The position numbers were made by a program, and so were the translations under genes. A model generated the notes under the pieces. It saw only the letters and a program-made list of their open reading frames with translations, was not told where the DNA came from and ran no database searches. A stretch of 64,000 bases of DNA, taken from the NCBI RefSeq assembly GCF_000337515.1, contig NZ_AOIQ01000021.1, forward strand, positions 372,251 to 436,250, written 5' to 3'. Within the stretch, counting starts at the first letter, position 1, and every line of letters starts with the position of its first letter. The stretch is from Halovivax asiaticus JCM 14624. GTDB lineage: Archaea; Halobacteriota; Halobacteria; Halobacteriales; Natrialbaceae. Positions 33,021 through 42,390 of this stretch are shown here, in pieces.

Positions 33021-35978
33021 ATGACAAAATCGGTTCCCACCGAGGGCGGGCTCCAGCGGTCGGTCCTCCAGTGGCTCGACGGCCTCGGGTGGGAAACGTA
33101 CGGACTCGACGAGGGTTATGGGGCGACGGTCCTCGACGAGCGCTACGGGCGGACGCGCTCTGAGGTCATCTACTGGGACCTGCTCGCCGAGGCCGTCGTC
33201 GACCTCAACGACGAACTGACGGCGGAGAACGTCGACCGCTTCCTGAATTCGCTCCGGCGCGACCTCGACCACGACAACCTCTTCGACGGCAACCAGGCGT
33301 TCCACGAACTCCTGACGACGGGGAAGAAACACACCGTCGATCAGCAACACAACGGCACGAAGACCATCTACGCCGACCTGATCAACTTCGACGAGCCCGA
33401 GAAAAACCGACTGCACGCCGTCGACGAGTTCGCCATCACCCGGCGCGGGTCGATCCGCCCCGACGTGACCCTGCTCGTCAACGGCATCCCGATCGTCCAG
33501 CTGGAACTCAAATCCGTCACGCAGGACGCCGACGTCTACGACGCGATTTCGGACCTCCAGGAGTACGAGGAGACGGTCCCGCGGGCGTTCGTCCCGACGC
33601 TGTTCAACGTCGCCGCCGACCAGCGGACCCTCCAGTACGGCGCAGTCGGCGCCGCCCGCGAGTTCTATCAGGGCTGGACGACCGCTCCCGACGCCTACGA
33701 ATCGGAGAACGCTGTCGAGCAGGCTGTGCACGCGCTGTTGAACCCGACGACGCTGCTCGACATCCTGAAGCACTTCGTCTTCTACGAGCGCCAGGCCGAC
33801 CAGGACGCGAAGATCGTCCCGCGACACATGCAGTACTACGCGGTCAGGGAGATTCTCGAACGCGTCGACCGGGGTGAGCATCGCAAGGGGTTGATCTGGC
33901 ACACCCAGGGCTCGGGCAAGTCGTTCACGATGCTGTTCGCGGCGAAGAACCTCCTCGAACGCGACATCCTCGACGCCCCGCAACTCTTCATCGTCGTCGA
34001 CACGGACAAACTCAACAGCCAGATGCGCGACCAGCTCGCCAACCTCTCCTTCGAGCGCTGGACCGAAGCCGAGAGCATCGAGGGGCTGGAAGCCACCATC
34101 GCCGCAGGGCGGAGCGAACTCGTCGTCACGACGATTCAGAAGTTCCAGGACGTCGATCCCGGCGTGGGGGCGACCGACGAGGCCGTCGTGCTGTCGGACG
34201 AGGCCCACCGCTTCATGGAGGCCGATCTCAAGAGCCGACTCGACGCTGCCCTGCCCGACGCCTACCAGTTCGGGTTTACCGGCACGCCGGTCCGCGAAGG
34301 CGACCGGGACAAGGATCGGAACACGTTCGACGAGTTCTCCCCCGAGGGCGAGGAGTATCTCCACCGCTATTCGATAAAGGACGGCATCGACGACGAGCTG
34401 ATCCTCCCCGTCTTCTTCCGCCTCCGGCACGAGATGGAGTGGGACGTCGACGAGACGGGTCTCGACGAGGAGTTCGACGAAGCGTTCGCCACCCTCCCCA
34501 CAGACGAGAAGCTGGCCGTCATCCGCGACCACGTCACCAGCCGCATGCTCGCCGAGATCGAACCCCGCGTCGAGCGCGTCGTCGACGAGATCGACGACCA
34601 CTTCGACGGCGTCGCAAAGAACGGCTGGAAGGGCATGGTCGTCACCCCGAGTCGGGAGTCGGCGGCCATGTACGGGGAACGCCTGATCGACCGACGCGGC
34701 GAGGACGCCGTCGAGGTACTCTTCACCGCGACCAACGACGATCCCGACCTGCTCCAGCAGTTCCACACCGACCCCAACGAGCGCGACGAGATCGTCCGGG
34801 GGTTCAAAAAGCAAGACGAGCCCAGACTGCTCGTGGTTCACAACATGCTCCTGACGGGCTTCGACGCACCCGTCCTGAAGACGATGTACCTGGATCGGGA
34901 ACTGCGGGATCACACCCTCATGCAGGCCATCGCGCGGACGAACAGACCCGCCGACGGCAAGGAAAACGGCGAGATCGTCGACTTTCAGGGCGTTTTCGAG
35001 AACATCGACGACGCGCTCGATTACGACGACACGACCAGGCAGTACGCCGCCCAGGACAGGGAGAAGCTGTTCGAAAAACTCGAGAACCAACTCGACGCAG
35101 TGCTCGCCATCTTCGAGGGGATCCCCCGCGAGGACAGCCAGGAGACGGTCGACGCCTGTCTCGACCGGGTGGGTTCCCAGCCCGAAAAAGGCGAGTTCAA
35201 ACGAAAGTTCCGCCGCCTCCAGGACCTCTACGAGTCCGTCTCGCCCGACCGTCGACTCGTCGAGGAGGGGATCGTCGAGGACTACGGCTGGCTCGGCCGG
35301 ATCCATACGGCGTTCCAGCGGACGGCCAACCGTTCGGAGCGCCCCGAAGACGAGATGCGGGAGAAGACCCGTGAAATCATCGAAGAACACGTCGACATCG
35401 GCGAGATCAAACGGGAGTACCCGGTCTACGAACTCGGCGCCGAGTACCTGGACGATCTCGATCACTTGCGCAGCGACGCGGCGAAAGCGACGACCATCGC
35501 CCACGCGATCAAGGAGAGTACCCAGCCCCGGATGGGGCAGAACCCGCGTTACGAACGACTGAGCGAGCGCGTGACCGACATCGTCGACGAGTGGCGGGCC
35601 GGCGATCGAACCGATCCCGAAACCGTCGAGGCCCTGCGGGAAGTCGAGGAGGCGGTCCTCGAAGTCGACGAGGAGGCGAACGAACGGGGGATGACGGACG
35701 CCGAATTCGCGATATTCACCGACCTGACGGAGGAGCGAGACACCGAGCTCTCCGAGGACACCGCAGCCACACTCGCCAGGGACATCGTTTCCGAGTTCGA
35801 CGACCGCATAGACACGAGTTACCAGGGGTGGGAGACGAACCCGAAGACCGTCCAGCAGATCGAACTGGTCCTGCTCGATGTTTTGGTCAAAACGCACGAG
35901 CGTGGCGACCTGGTTACCGACGAGTTCATCGACGCCGTTCACACCTACCTGATTCAGAACTATGTCGCGGACGAGTGA
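33021..35978 (+). CDS. hsdR: Type I restriction endonuclease subunit HsdR
   Basis: 985 residues. N-terminal PD-(D/E)xK-type nuclease with RPDVTLLVNGIPIVQLELKS (about 146-165), then a superfamily 2 translocase: Walker A TQGSGKS (about 295), motif II SDEAH (about 393), motif III FTGTPV, and motif VI region QAIARTNRP. A C-terminal helical region would dock onto HsdM2S. The gene looks intact and has normal GC composition. It overlaps the following metallopeptidase gene by 17 bases, while it is separated from hsdS by about 990 bases. Confidence 0.95.
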   Translation: MTKSVPTEGGLQRSVLQWLDGLGWETYGLDEGYGATVLDERYGRTRSEVIYWDLLAEAVVDLNDELTAENVDRFLNSLRRDLDHDNLFDGNQAFHELLTTGKKHTVDQQHNGTKTIYADLINFDEPEKNRLHAVDEFAITRRGSIRPDVTLLVNGIPIVQLELKSVTQDADVYDAISDLQEYEETVPRAFVPTLFNVAADQRTLQYGAVGAAREFYQGWTTAPDAYESENAVEQAVHALLNPTTLLDILKHFVFYERQADQDAKIVPRHMQYYAVREILERVDRGEHRKGLIWHTQGSGKSFTMLFAAKNLLERDILDAPQLFIVVDTDKLNSQMRDQLANLSFERWTEAESIEGLEATIAAGRSELVVTTIQKFQDVDPGVGATDEAVVLSDEAHRFMEADLKSRLDAALPDAYQFGFTGTPVREGDRDKDRNTFDEFSPEGEEYLHRYSIKDGIDDELILPVFFRLRHEMEWDVDETGLDEEFDEAFATLPTDEKLAVIRDHVTSRMLAEIEPRVERVVDEIDDHFDGVAKNGWKGMVVTPSRESAAMYGERLIDRRGEDAVEVLFTATNDDPDLLQQFHTDPNERDEIVRGFKKQDEPRLLVVHNMLLTGFDAPVLKTMYLDRELRDHTLMQAIARTNRPADGKENGEIVDFQGVFENIDDALDYDDTTRQYAAQDREKLFEKLENQLDAVLAIFEGIPREDSQETVDACLDRVGSQPEKGEFKRKFRRLQDLYESVSPDRRLVEEGIVEDYGWLGRIHTAFQRTANRSERPEDEMREKTREIIEEHVDIGEIKREYPVYELGAEYLDDLDHLRSDAAKATTIAHAIKESTQPRMGQNPRYERLSERVTDIVDEWRAGDRTDPETVEALREVEEAVLEVDEEANERGMTDAEFAIFTDLTEERDTELSEDTAATLARDIVSEFDDRIDTSYQGWETNPKTVQQIELVLLDVLVKTHERGDLVTDEFIDAVHTYLIQNYVADE

Positions 35979-36684
35979 GCGAACGACGACGCTGGCCGGT
36001 GAGGAGGTGGTCTACGACGTCACGACGAGTGCCGACGCCTCGCAGTCTCGAATCGACGCTGGCATCGATGGCATCACGGTGGTTCTTCCTGCAGATGGTG
36101 ACGACGATCCCGAAGCGATCCTCTCCGAAAATGCGACGTGGGTCCTCGACAAGAAGGCGAAGTTCGACAGCTACCGAGACGACGTCCCGGATCGGACATT
36201 CGAACCTGGCGAGCGGTTTCCGTATCTGGGTGACGAGCACGAACTGGTCGTCGAGCCACGACAGAAATCCGCCGTCGAAGACGGAACGATTCGCCTCCGA
36301 CGGAGTGCGGTCGACCAGTCGTCGGTCGAGCGGGCGCTACGGAACTTCTACCGACGGCAGGCCCGTGATTATCTCTCCGACCGGCTCGATCAATTTGCGG
36401 ACGAGATGGGGGTTGCGTACGACAGGCTGGAAATCAGGAACCAGCGAACCCGCTGGGGGAGCTGTTCGACGACCGGCACGATCGGCCTGAACTGGCGATT
36501 GCTGATGGCACCGCCGGCGATCATCGACTACGTCTGCATCCACGAACTGGCCCATCTTCGTGAGGCCAACCACACGGACGCGTTCTGGGCACTCGTCGCC
36601 GATCACGATCCGGCCTATCGAGAACACGCCGAGTGGCTCGACGAACACAGTGCGCGGTTGATCTTCTCGTCGGAGGATCTGTAA
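35962..36684 (+). CDS. YgjP/SprT-like zinc metallopeptidase (M48-type annotation)
   Basis: 240 residues. The zinc motif HELAH (about residues 194-198) is followed by HTDAFWALV, supplying the third His, and preceded by RTRWGSCSTTGTIGLNWRL, the YgjP/DUF45 signature. Such genes often travel with type I hsdR genes. The 17-base overlap with hsdR indicates co-translation. The substrate and role in the restriction system are not known; release of bound protein from DNA or control of HsdR level are possibilities only. Confidence 0.9.
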   Translation: MSRTSERTTTLAGEEVVYDVTTSADASQSRIDAGIDGITVVLPADGDDDPEAILSENATWVLDKKAKFDSYRDDVPDRTFEPGERFPYLGDEHELVVEPRQKSAVEDGTIRLRRSAVDQSSVERALRNFYRRQARDYLSDRLDQFADEMGVAYDRLEIRNQRTRWGSCSTTGTIGLNWRLLMAPPAIIDYVCIHELAHLREANHTDAFWALVADHDPAYREHAEWLDEHSARLIFSSEDL

Positions 36685-36968
36685 CAGAATCCGCGCTCAC
36701 TTTGTCTTGTTTGGGTAAGGAACATTCTCTACGGGGGAGGAGTCGTCCGGGAAGTGTTGGCCCAGGAATGAATGGTTGTTGTCCACCGGCAGTTGGGCGG
36801 TCGCATTTTCAGGGGCGTGTACACGAGTCGAGGGTCATTTACGAAGTGAATTGGTCTCCATGGTCGAACGTACGTGCAACTCCAGTATGAGTAATGGAAG
36901 TGATGGATATCTCATGGCAGTGTGATGCAAAAAGCGGGTACCGGAAACGACTGGTCGATCCGAGTGAA

Positions 36969-37763
36969 CTACGGCCCGTGAGTGACGCTGACTACCCCAA
37001 ACTCGCTGGACGTACTTTGTTCCGATACAACCTCTCCGTCTTCGAGGATCTGTACTGTGAGTTCGGTATTTGAACCATCTTCTTTTTGAACCGTTGCGCT
37101 GATGATCATTGTATCGTCGGATACGTCGAGCGTGTCATCTCCGCTGCCATCGACACTACGGGTGGCAGATTCTTCACCGATGGCTCCTGACCACTCGCCG
37201 TCGTAGAGGATTCGTATTTGGTTGCCTTCGGCCCCTTCCTCGGCGCCAGTTACCCCATCGTCAGCGGTTGGTTCAACTTCAGCCGCAGACGGGCCTGCGT
37301 CATCTACATCCGTTTCTGGCTCAACACCATCCTGACCCATGAGTCCACCTGCTATGACGAATCCAATGACCACCACGCCCAGGACGATCCATCGTGAGAA
37401 TGTTACGTTATACCCCTCTCTGATTCGACCTCGGGTTGCTGGGAGGGCAAACAAACCAACCGCTACCACTATCGCGCCAGCGGCTGGATCCGTTAGAAGC
37501 ACCGCTAACCCAACGAGGATAATCAACGGTGCGATGATCCAAGCGAGTATGCGACCGATTGTGATTTTCTTCTCTTTTGACGGATTGGATCCATCATTAC
37601 GGATTTCTGCTTCACCCTCATTGGATCCACTCATTCGTTCGGTATCGGCCAGGTCGGTACGTGTACCGGTCTGATCTGCCCCGCAATTAGGGCAGAACTG
37701 TGCGGTCTCCTCCAGTGCTTCCCCGCATTGATGGCAATTCGTATTTGGTGCCTTCTTGTCCAT
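36969..37763 (-). CDS. Zinc-ribbon membrane protein with C-terminal beta domain
   Basis: 264 residues. An N-terminal zinc ribbon (CHQCGEALEETAQFCPNCG, two CxxC) is followed by an acidic linker, three hydrophobic helices (about 75-150) and an extracytoplasmic domain with beta-rich pattern (IRILYDGEWSGAIG ... TVQILEDGEVV). Lower GC than typical for the genome. The ATG at 37763 is chosen over a GTG 33 bases upstream because a TATA-like actatactta (around 37802-37811) then gives a short leader. No function can be assigned. Confidence 0.78.
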   Translation of the reverse strand: MDKKAPNTNCHQCGEALEETAQFCPNCGADQTGTRTDLADTERMSGSNEGEAEIRNDGSNPSKEKKITIGRILAWIIAPLIILVGLAVLLTDPAAGAIVVAVGLFALPATRGRIREGYNVTFSRWIVLGVVVIGFVIAGGLMGQDGVEPETDVDDAGPSAAEVEPTADDGVTGAEEGAEGNQIRILYDGEWSGAIGEESATRSVDGSGDDTLDVSDDTMIISATVQKEDGSNTELTVQILEDGEVVSEQSTSSEFGVVSVTHGP

Positions 37764-38102
37764 TGGTACCAACCCACATGATTGGCTATTCTCCACTACT
37801 AAGTATAGTTAGTGTAACATTTGCTTGAGTTTCGTTCCTGTTGGATAGAGGTCTTATGAGGTACGAGGGTTACAGTGGGCTACCTCGGGATACCGAACTA
37901 ATTGAGATGAATCCACCCGTGGAGGGTGCGAACGAGAATCGAGCGGTAGCCAAGGGAATTGGGTAAGATCGAGAAAGTAGGCCAGTGCAATAGCCTCGAT
38001 GAGGGCAGGACGTCGCTATGTGGAAATAACGTGGTAGGGGGGGAATTCGATGAACCCAAGTCTCAGAGGCTCGGTTTAAAGAGGATTCGTATCTTACGGA
38101 GA
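37764..38102. other. Intergenic region between zinc-ribbon gene and the tRNA-Gly array
   Basis: 339 bases. The left edge contains the promoter of the minus-strand gene. The rest is AT-richer than average and has no supported gene; a Pro/Gly-rich open frame exists but has no coding signature. It ends where the tRNA-Gly-derived hairpin array begins. Confidence 0.45.
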
Positions 38103-38187
38103 TGCGCTGGCTGGGATTTGAACCACCTGAAGACGGTCTCACTCGCTTCGCTCGTGAGCGTGCGTCTTCCGTACTTCAAATCTCAGG
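38103..38187 (-). repeat. tRNA-Gly 3'-end-derived hairpin unit, distal copy
   Basis: The + strand begins with tgcgctggctgggatttg, identical to the tRNA-Gly 3' end including the discriminator base, and closes with the near-inverted cttcaaatctcag (38174-38186). The interior tgaaccacctgaa (38119-38131) and ttccgtacttcaaat (38167-38181) match the distal tRNA-Thr unit in 13 of 13 and 14 of 15 positions. A self-complementary ctcactcgcttcgctcgtgag lies in the centre. Same orientation as the tRNA and downstream of it. Confidence 0.82.
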
Positions 38188-38225
38188 ACGATTTCCGTCG
38201 CTCGCGGATTTGTTCGCGACAGAGA

Positions 38226-38316
38226 TGCGCTGGCTGGGATTTGAACAACGCGAAGACGGTCCTGCTCGCTCACTCCGTTCGCTGTGCGGGCTGCGACTTC
38301 TCTCGTTCAAATCCAG
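38226..38316 (-). repeat. tRNA-Gly 3'-end-derived hairpin unit, proximal copy
   Basis: The copy of the tRNA 3' end (tgcgctggctgggatttgaac) is exact. The closing arm gttcaaatccag (38305-38316) pairs with it, giving a long hairpin with a variable loop rich in cgctcactccgttcgc-type palindromes. Start-to-start distances are 123 bases to the distal copy and 161 to the real tRNA. The stretch between the copies carries the gcgaacaaatccgcgagc motif (minus strand) shared with the tRNA-Thr array. Confidence 0.82.
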
Positions 38317-38386
38317 GGCGACTTCACGGCTCACGGGTTCCGAGCACACGCTACGCGGTGCTCGGGAAAGTTGTTCGCCGTAGAAG

Positions 38387-38457
38387 TGCGCTGGCTGGGA
38401 TTTGAACCCAGGTTGTGACCATGGCAAGGTCACGTGATACCACTACACTACCAGCGC
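38387..38457 (-). tRNA. tRNA-Gly(GCC)
   Basis: A 71-base cloverleaf on the minus strand: acceptor GCGCTGG/CCAGCGC, D-arm with GTAGTGGTATC, anticodon stem TGACC/GGTCA around TTGCCAT (anticodon GCC), T-arm CTGGG-TTCAAAT-CCCAG and discriminator A, no encoded CCA. It decodes GGC and GGU. A TATA-like ccttatacc lies about 33-40 bases upstream (38489-38497). Two hairpin units derived from its 3' end follow it. Confidence 0.95.
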
Positions 38458-38755
38458 CCTGCTGCACTCTCATCTAATCGCCGATGGAGGTATAAGGGTT
38501 GCGAAAGGCGGGCGTTTCGCCACGCCGTGTCACGGTTGTCGTTGGTGGAGGAGCTGGCGGGTGTGCGCCCGGAAATGGTAATATATCGGGATCTCCTTCT
38601 CAGGCTGACAATTTCCCCGTGGGTACCCTGTCGCTGTCTATCACGTTTTCGTGGGTGAGAGGCCGTCACAGCCCCGAATCGTTTCGCCATGCTTTTAAGA
38701 CCCTGTCCGCAATGAATCGCTACAGTCTAGTGACGAGGCGCCGAAGCGCTACGGT

Positions 38756-39631
38756 ATGACCGTCAGCGTACTCGTGCCGTCGTCGATCGCCCGTGAAGCC
38801 GAGGACAAACGCGAGGCTACTCGCAAACTCGGATACGTCGCCCGCGCGGCGACGATCTTCCGGGCCGACCGCCTGATCGTCTTCCCCGACGGGGATGGCG
38901 AAACGGGTCGATTCGACGGCGGGTTCGTCGAAACCGTGCTGCGGTACGCCGCAACGCCCCCGTACCTCAAAACCGAGGCGTGGGGCAAGCGGGACGAACT
39001 GGAGTATGTGGGCGTCTTACCGCCGCTCCGCGCTTCATCACGGACCGGCTCCGAATCGAACGGTTCGGGGTCGTTAAGACGAGGGATCGTGACCGAGGTC
39101 GGACCTGAAGGCCGCGTCCGGGTCAATTGCGGACTGCAACACCCGATCTCCCTCAACGTGCCACCGAAAATGGTGGTCGATGAGGGGGAGCGCGTGACCG
39201 TCAGGATCTCTTCGCGACGACCGGTCCGGGCGAAGCTCGTCGACGAGCCCCTTGCGGGGCTGTCGATCGAGCGGACGGACCTCTCCGCAGCACTCGGCCG
39301 TGAGGACGCCGGTGTTCGCATCGCGTCGTCCCGGTACGGTGAGGAACTCACCGCCGGACGTCTCGAGACACTGGCCGGACGCGTCGAGCGCGACGGCATG
39401 ACCGTTGCGTTCGGTGCGCCCGAGAGAGGGCTGCCGGACATCCTCGGAATCGAGGAGTCACGTGCCGGCGCGTCGTCCAGCGGGGACGGCGGGGCGGCAG
39501 ACGGAGTCGAACCCAGCGGCGATCCGGGGTTCGACCTCTGGCTGAACACGGTTCCGAACCAGGGCAGCGGGGTGGTGCGAACGGAAGAGGCGATGTTCGC
39601 CACCCTCGCTTGCCTCTCACTGAGAGCGTGA
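38756..39631 (+). CDS. Putative SPOUT-class RNA methyltransferase
   Basis: 291 residues. The knot-type methyltransferase pattern is visible: N-terminal strand VSVLVPSSIAREAEDKREAT, an inserted beta domain (about 100-165) and the C-terminal SAM-binding knot with VAFGAPERGLPDI and LNTVPNQGSGVVRTEEAMFATLA. The family is related to the eukaryotic C9orf114/SPOUT1 proteins and is found at the head of the ribosomal S10 operon in many archaea. rRNA (uridine N3) is a likely target, inferred from context. A TATA-like tgcttttaag about 55-65 bases upstream probably drives the operon. Confidence 0.85.
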   Translation: MTVSVLVPSSIAREAEDKREATRKLGYVARAATIFRADRLIVFPDGDGETGRFDGGFVETVLRYAATPPYLKTEAWGKRDELEYVGVLPPLRASSRTGSESNGSGSLRRGIVTEVGPEGRVRVNCGLQHPISLNVPPKMVVDEGERVTVRISSRRPVRAKLVDEPLAGLSIERTDLSAALGREDAGVRIASSRYGEELTAGRLETLAGRVERDGMTVAFGAPERGLPDILGIEESRAGASSSGDGGAADGVEPSGDPGFDLWLNTVPNQGSGVVRTEEAMFATLACLSLRA

Positions 39632-39635
39632 TAGA

Positions 39636-40658
39636 ATGCCACAAGCAAATAGACCACGCAAAGGCTCACTCGGATTCGGCCCACGCAAGCGGGCGACCAG
39701 CGAGGTCCCGCGCTTCCGTTCGTGGCCGGATGACGACGGACAGCCGACGCTACAGGGCTTCGCGGGCTACAAGGCCGGCATGACCCACGTGGTGACGGTC
39801 GACGACGCGGCCAACTCGCCGACCGAAGGGATGGAGACGACCGTCCCGGTCACCATCGTGGAGACGCCGCCGATGGCCATCGCGGCCCTGCGAGCGTACG
39901 AAGAATCGCCATACGGACAACAGCCGGTCGCCGAGGTCTGGGCGGACGAGCTCGACGACGAGCTCGAACGCACACTCGACCTGCCGGGCGACGACTACGA
40001 CCGCGACGCCGCTGCGGACGAGTTCACCGCCGCTCTCGACGAGGGGCGCGTGGACGACGTCCGCGCGATCACGTACACGACGCCGGGCGAGATCCAGTCC
40101 GTGCCGAAGACGAAGCCGGACGTCATGGAGACGCGCATCGGCGGCGGCTCGGTCGACGACCGCGTCGAGTTCGGTCTCGATCTGCTCGAGGCCGACGGTG
40201 GCGAGCACGTCATGAACGACGTGTTCCGCGCCGGCGAGTACGTCGACGCGAGCGGCGTCACGAAAGGAAAGGGCACCCAGGGCCCCGTCAAGCGCTGGGG
40301 CGTCCAGAAGCGCAAAGGCAAGCACGCCCGTCAGGGCTGGCGTCGCCGTATCGGTAACCTCGGCCCGTGGAATCCGAGCCGCGTTCGCTCGACGGTTCCC
40401 CAGCAGGGTCAGACCGGGTACCACCAGCGCACCGAACTGAACAAGCGCCTGCTCGCCATCGGCGACGGCGCCGACGCGACGGTCGACGGCGGCTTCGTCA
40501 ACTACGGCGAGGTCGACGGCCCGCACGCGTTGATCAAGGGTTCGCTCCCCGGGCCATCACAGCGACTCATTCGCTTCCGCCCGGCGATCCGACCCGGAGA
40601 CCAGCCGCGCCTCGATCCCGAGGTCCGGTTCGTCTCCACCGCATCGAACCAGGGATAA
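39636..40658 (+). CDS. rpl3: Ribosomal protein uL3
   Basis: 340 residues, first ribosomal gene of the S10 operon, 4 bases after the SPOUT gene. The N-terminus MPQANRPRKGSLGFGPRKR and the central GVTKGKGTQGPVKRWGVQ are characteristic of archaeal L3, whose loop reaches towards the peptidyl-transferase centre. Halophile-specific acidic segments are present (about 100-130). Length agrees with other halophilic L3 proteins. Confidence 0.97.
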   Translation: MPQANRPRKGSLGFGPRKRATSEVPRFRSWPDDDGQPTLQGFAGYKAGMTHVVTVDDAANSPTEGMETTVPVTIVETPPMAIAALRAYEESPYGQQPVAEVWADELDDELERTLDLPGDDYDRDAAADEFTAALDEGRVDDVRAITYTTPGEIQSVPKTKPDVMETRIGGGSVDDRVEFGLDLLEADGGEHVMNDVFRAGEYVDASGVTKGKGTQGPVKRWGVQKRKGKHARQGWRRRIGNLGPWNPSRVRSTVPQQGQTGYHQRTELNKRLLAIGDGADATVDGGFVNYGEVDGPHALIKGSLPGPSQRLIRFRPAIRPGDQPRLDPEVRFVSTASNQG

Positions 40659-40661
40659 TCT

Positions 40662-41414
40662 ATGCAGGCAACAGTACACGACCTGGACGGCGCCGACGCG
40701 GACACGGTCGAGCTCCCGGCGATCTTCGAGACGGAGTATCGCCCGGACTTGATCTCCCGCGCGGTACGCGTCGCCCAGGCAAACCGAACACAGGCCTACG
40801 GCGCCGACGAGTTCGCTGGGAAGCGAACGTCGGCGGAGAGTCCCGGCAGCGGCCGGGGGATGGCTCACGTCCCACAGCAGGGTGGACGCGCACGTCGCGT
40901 TCCCCAGGCTGTCGGTGGACGGAAGGCCCACCCGCCGAAACCCGAGGCCGACCGCACCGAATCGATCAATACGAACGAACGAAAGCTCGCGACGCGGAGC
41001 GCCATCGCGGCGACCGCGGACGCCGACCGCGTCGCCGAGCGCGGTCACGAGTTCGACGACGACCTCGACCTTCCACTGGTCGTCGACGACGAGTTCGAGG
41101 ACCTGGAGAAGACCAGGGAGGTCGTCTCGTTCCTCGAAGCGACCGGGCTCGACGCCGACATCGAGCGTGCCGACGAGGGACGCTCCGTCCGAGCCGGCCG
41201 TGGTAAGACCCGCGGTCGCAAGTACAAGCAGCCGAAGTCGATCCTCTTCGTAACGGGGAGCGAGGCCGGTCCGTCGCGGGCCGCTCGCAACCTCGCGGGC
41301 GCCGACGTCGCGACCGCAGCTGAGGTCAACGCCGAGGATCTCGCGCCCGGTGCGCATCCGGGTCGACTGACCGTCTGGACCGAAGCCGCACTCGCGGAGG
41401 TGAGCGATCGATGA
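40662..41414 (+). CDS. rpl4: Ribosomal protein uL4
   Basis: 250 residues. The long basic loop GSGRGMAHVPQQGGRARRVP, which lines the exit tunnel, is intact (about residues 60-80). Archaeal-type L4 length. The gene begins 3 bases after uL3 and its last 4 bases overlap the uL23 start (ATGA-type). Confidence 0.97.
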   Translation: MQATVHDLDGADADTVELPAIFETEYRPDLISRAVRVAQANRTQAYGADEFAGKRTSAESPGSGRGMAHVPQQGGRARRVPQAVGGRKAHPPKPEADRTESINTNERKLATRSAIAATADADRVAERGHEFDDDLDLPLVVDDEFEDLEKTREVVSFLEATGLDADIERADEGRSVRAGRGKTRGRKYKQPKSILFVTGSEAGPSRAARNLAGADVATAAEVNAEDLAPGAHPGRLTVWTEAALAEVSDR

Positions 41415-41665
41415 GTTCGATCATCGACTACCCGCTCGTGACCGAGAAGGCGATGAACGACATGGACTTCGAGAACAAGCTCCAGTTCGTCGTCGACGTC
41501 GACGCGGCGAAACCCGAGATCCGTGAGGTCGTCCAGTCGCGGTTCGACGTGACCGTCACGGACGTCAACACGCAGGTACAGATGGACGGCACGAAGAAAG
41601 CGATCGTCACACTGAGCGAGGACGACGACGCGCAGGAAGTCGCCTCGCGAATCGGGGTGTTCTGA
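41411..41665 (+). CDS. rpl23: Ribosomal protein uL23
   Basis: 84 residues, compact L23 with YPLVTEKAMNDMDFENKLQF and VTDVNTQVQMDGTKKAIVTL. It sits at the tunnel exit and helps dock SRP and the translocon. A strong Shine-Dalgarno sequence (gcggaggtgagcg) precedes its ATG inside the uL4 gene. Confidence 0.97.
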   Translation: MSSIIDYPLVTEKAMNDMDFENKLQFVVDVDAAKPEIREVVQSRFDVTVTDVNTQVQMDGTKKAIVTLSEDDDAQEVASRIGVF

Positions 41666-41667
41666 CC

Positions 41668-42390
41668 ATGGGACGACGAATTCAGGGACAGCGACGTGGT
41701 CGCGGGACCTCGACGTTCCGCGCACCGTCGCACCGATACAAGGCCGATCTCGAGCACAAAAAGCCCGAAGAGACGGACCTCGTCAGCGGGACGGTCGTCG
41801 ATATCGAGCACGATCCGGCTCGATCGGCGCCCGTCGCCGCCGTCGAGTTCGACGACGGCGATCAGCGCCTCGTCCTCGCACCCGAGGGAATCACCGTCGG
41901 CGAGGAACTGCAGATTGGCATCTCCGCGGAGATCAAGCCCGGTAACACGCTTCCGATCTCGGAGATCCCGGAAGGGGTTCAGATCTGTAACGTCGAGGCC
42001 AAGCCCGGCGACGGTGGGAAGTTCGCGCGCGCATCGGGCGTCAACGCGGACCTGATCACCCACGACCGCAACGCTGCGGTCGTCCAGTTGCCGAGCGGCG
42101 AGACGAAGCGTCTCGACCCCAACTGCCGCGCGACGATCGGCGTCGTGGCCGGCGGTGGCCGCACGGACAAGCCGATGGTCAAAGCCGGAAACAAGTACCA
42201 CAAGATGCGCGCACGGGGGACGAAGTGGCCCCGCGTTCGTGGTGTCGCCATGAACGCCGTCGACCACCCGTTCGGTGGCGGCGGTCGCCAGCATCCCGGT
42301 CGCCCGAAGTCCGTCTCGCGGGACGCCCCGCCGGGACGGAAGGTGGGCGACATCTCGTCGCGGCGAACGGGCCGCGGTGGTAACAAATGA
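41668..42390 (+). CDS. rpl2: Ribosomal protein uL2
   Basis: 240 residues. Conserved features of L2 are intact: the [19 protein letters not shown] start, [20 protein letters not shown] and [21 protein letters not shown], the last close to the peptidyl-transferase centre. It starts 2 bases after uL23 and overlaps uS19 by 4 bases. Confidence 0.97.
   Translation: MGRRIQGQRRGRGTSTFRAPSHRYKADLEHKKPEETDLVSGTVVDIEHDPARSAPVAAVEFDDGDQRLVLAPEGITVGEELQIGISAEIKPGNTLPISEIPEGVQICNVEAKPGDGGKFARASGVNADLITHDRNAAVVQLPSGETKRLDPNCRATIGVVAGGGRTDKPMVKAGNKYHKMRARGTKWPRVRGVAMNAVDHPFGGGGRQHPGRPKSVSRDAPPGRKVGDISSRRTGRGGNK

Noticed and set aside
32979-35942. A 987-codon open frame antisense to hsdR
   Set aside because: It mirrors the hsdR codon structure and lacks any family motifs; hsdR has all nuclease and translocase motifs in the correct order.
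37959-38433. Protein-coding frames through the tRNA-Gly array
   Set aside because: Same reason: repeated RWLGFE-type peptides come from the tRNA 3' end repeats on either strand.
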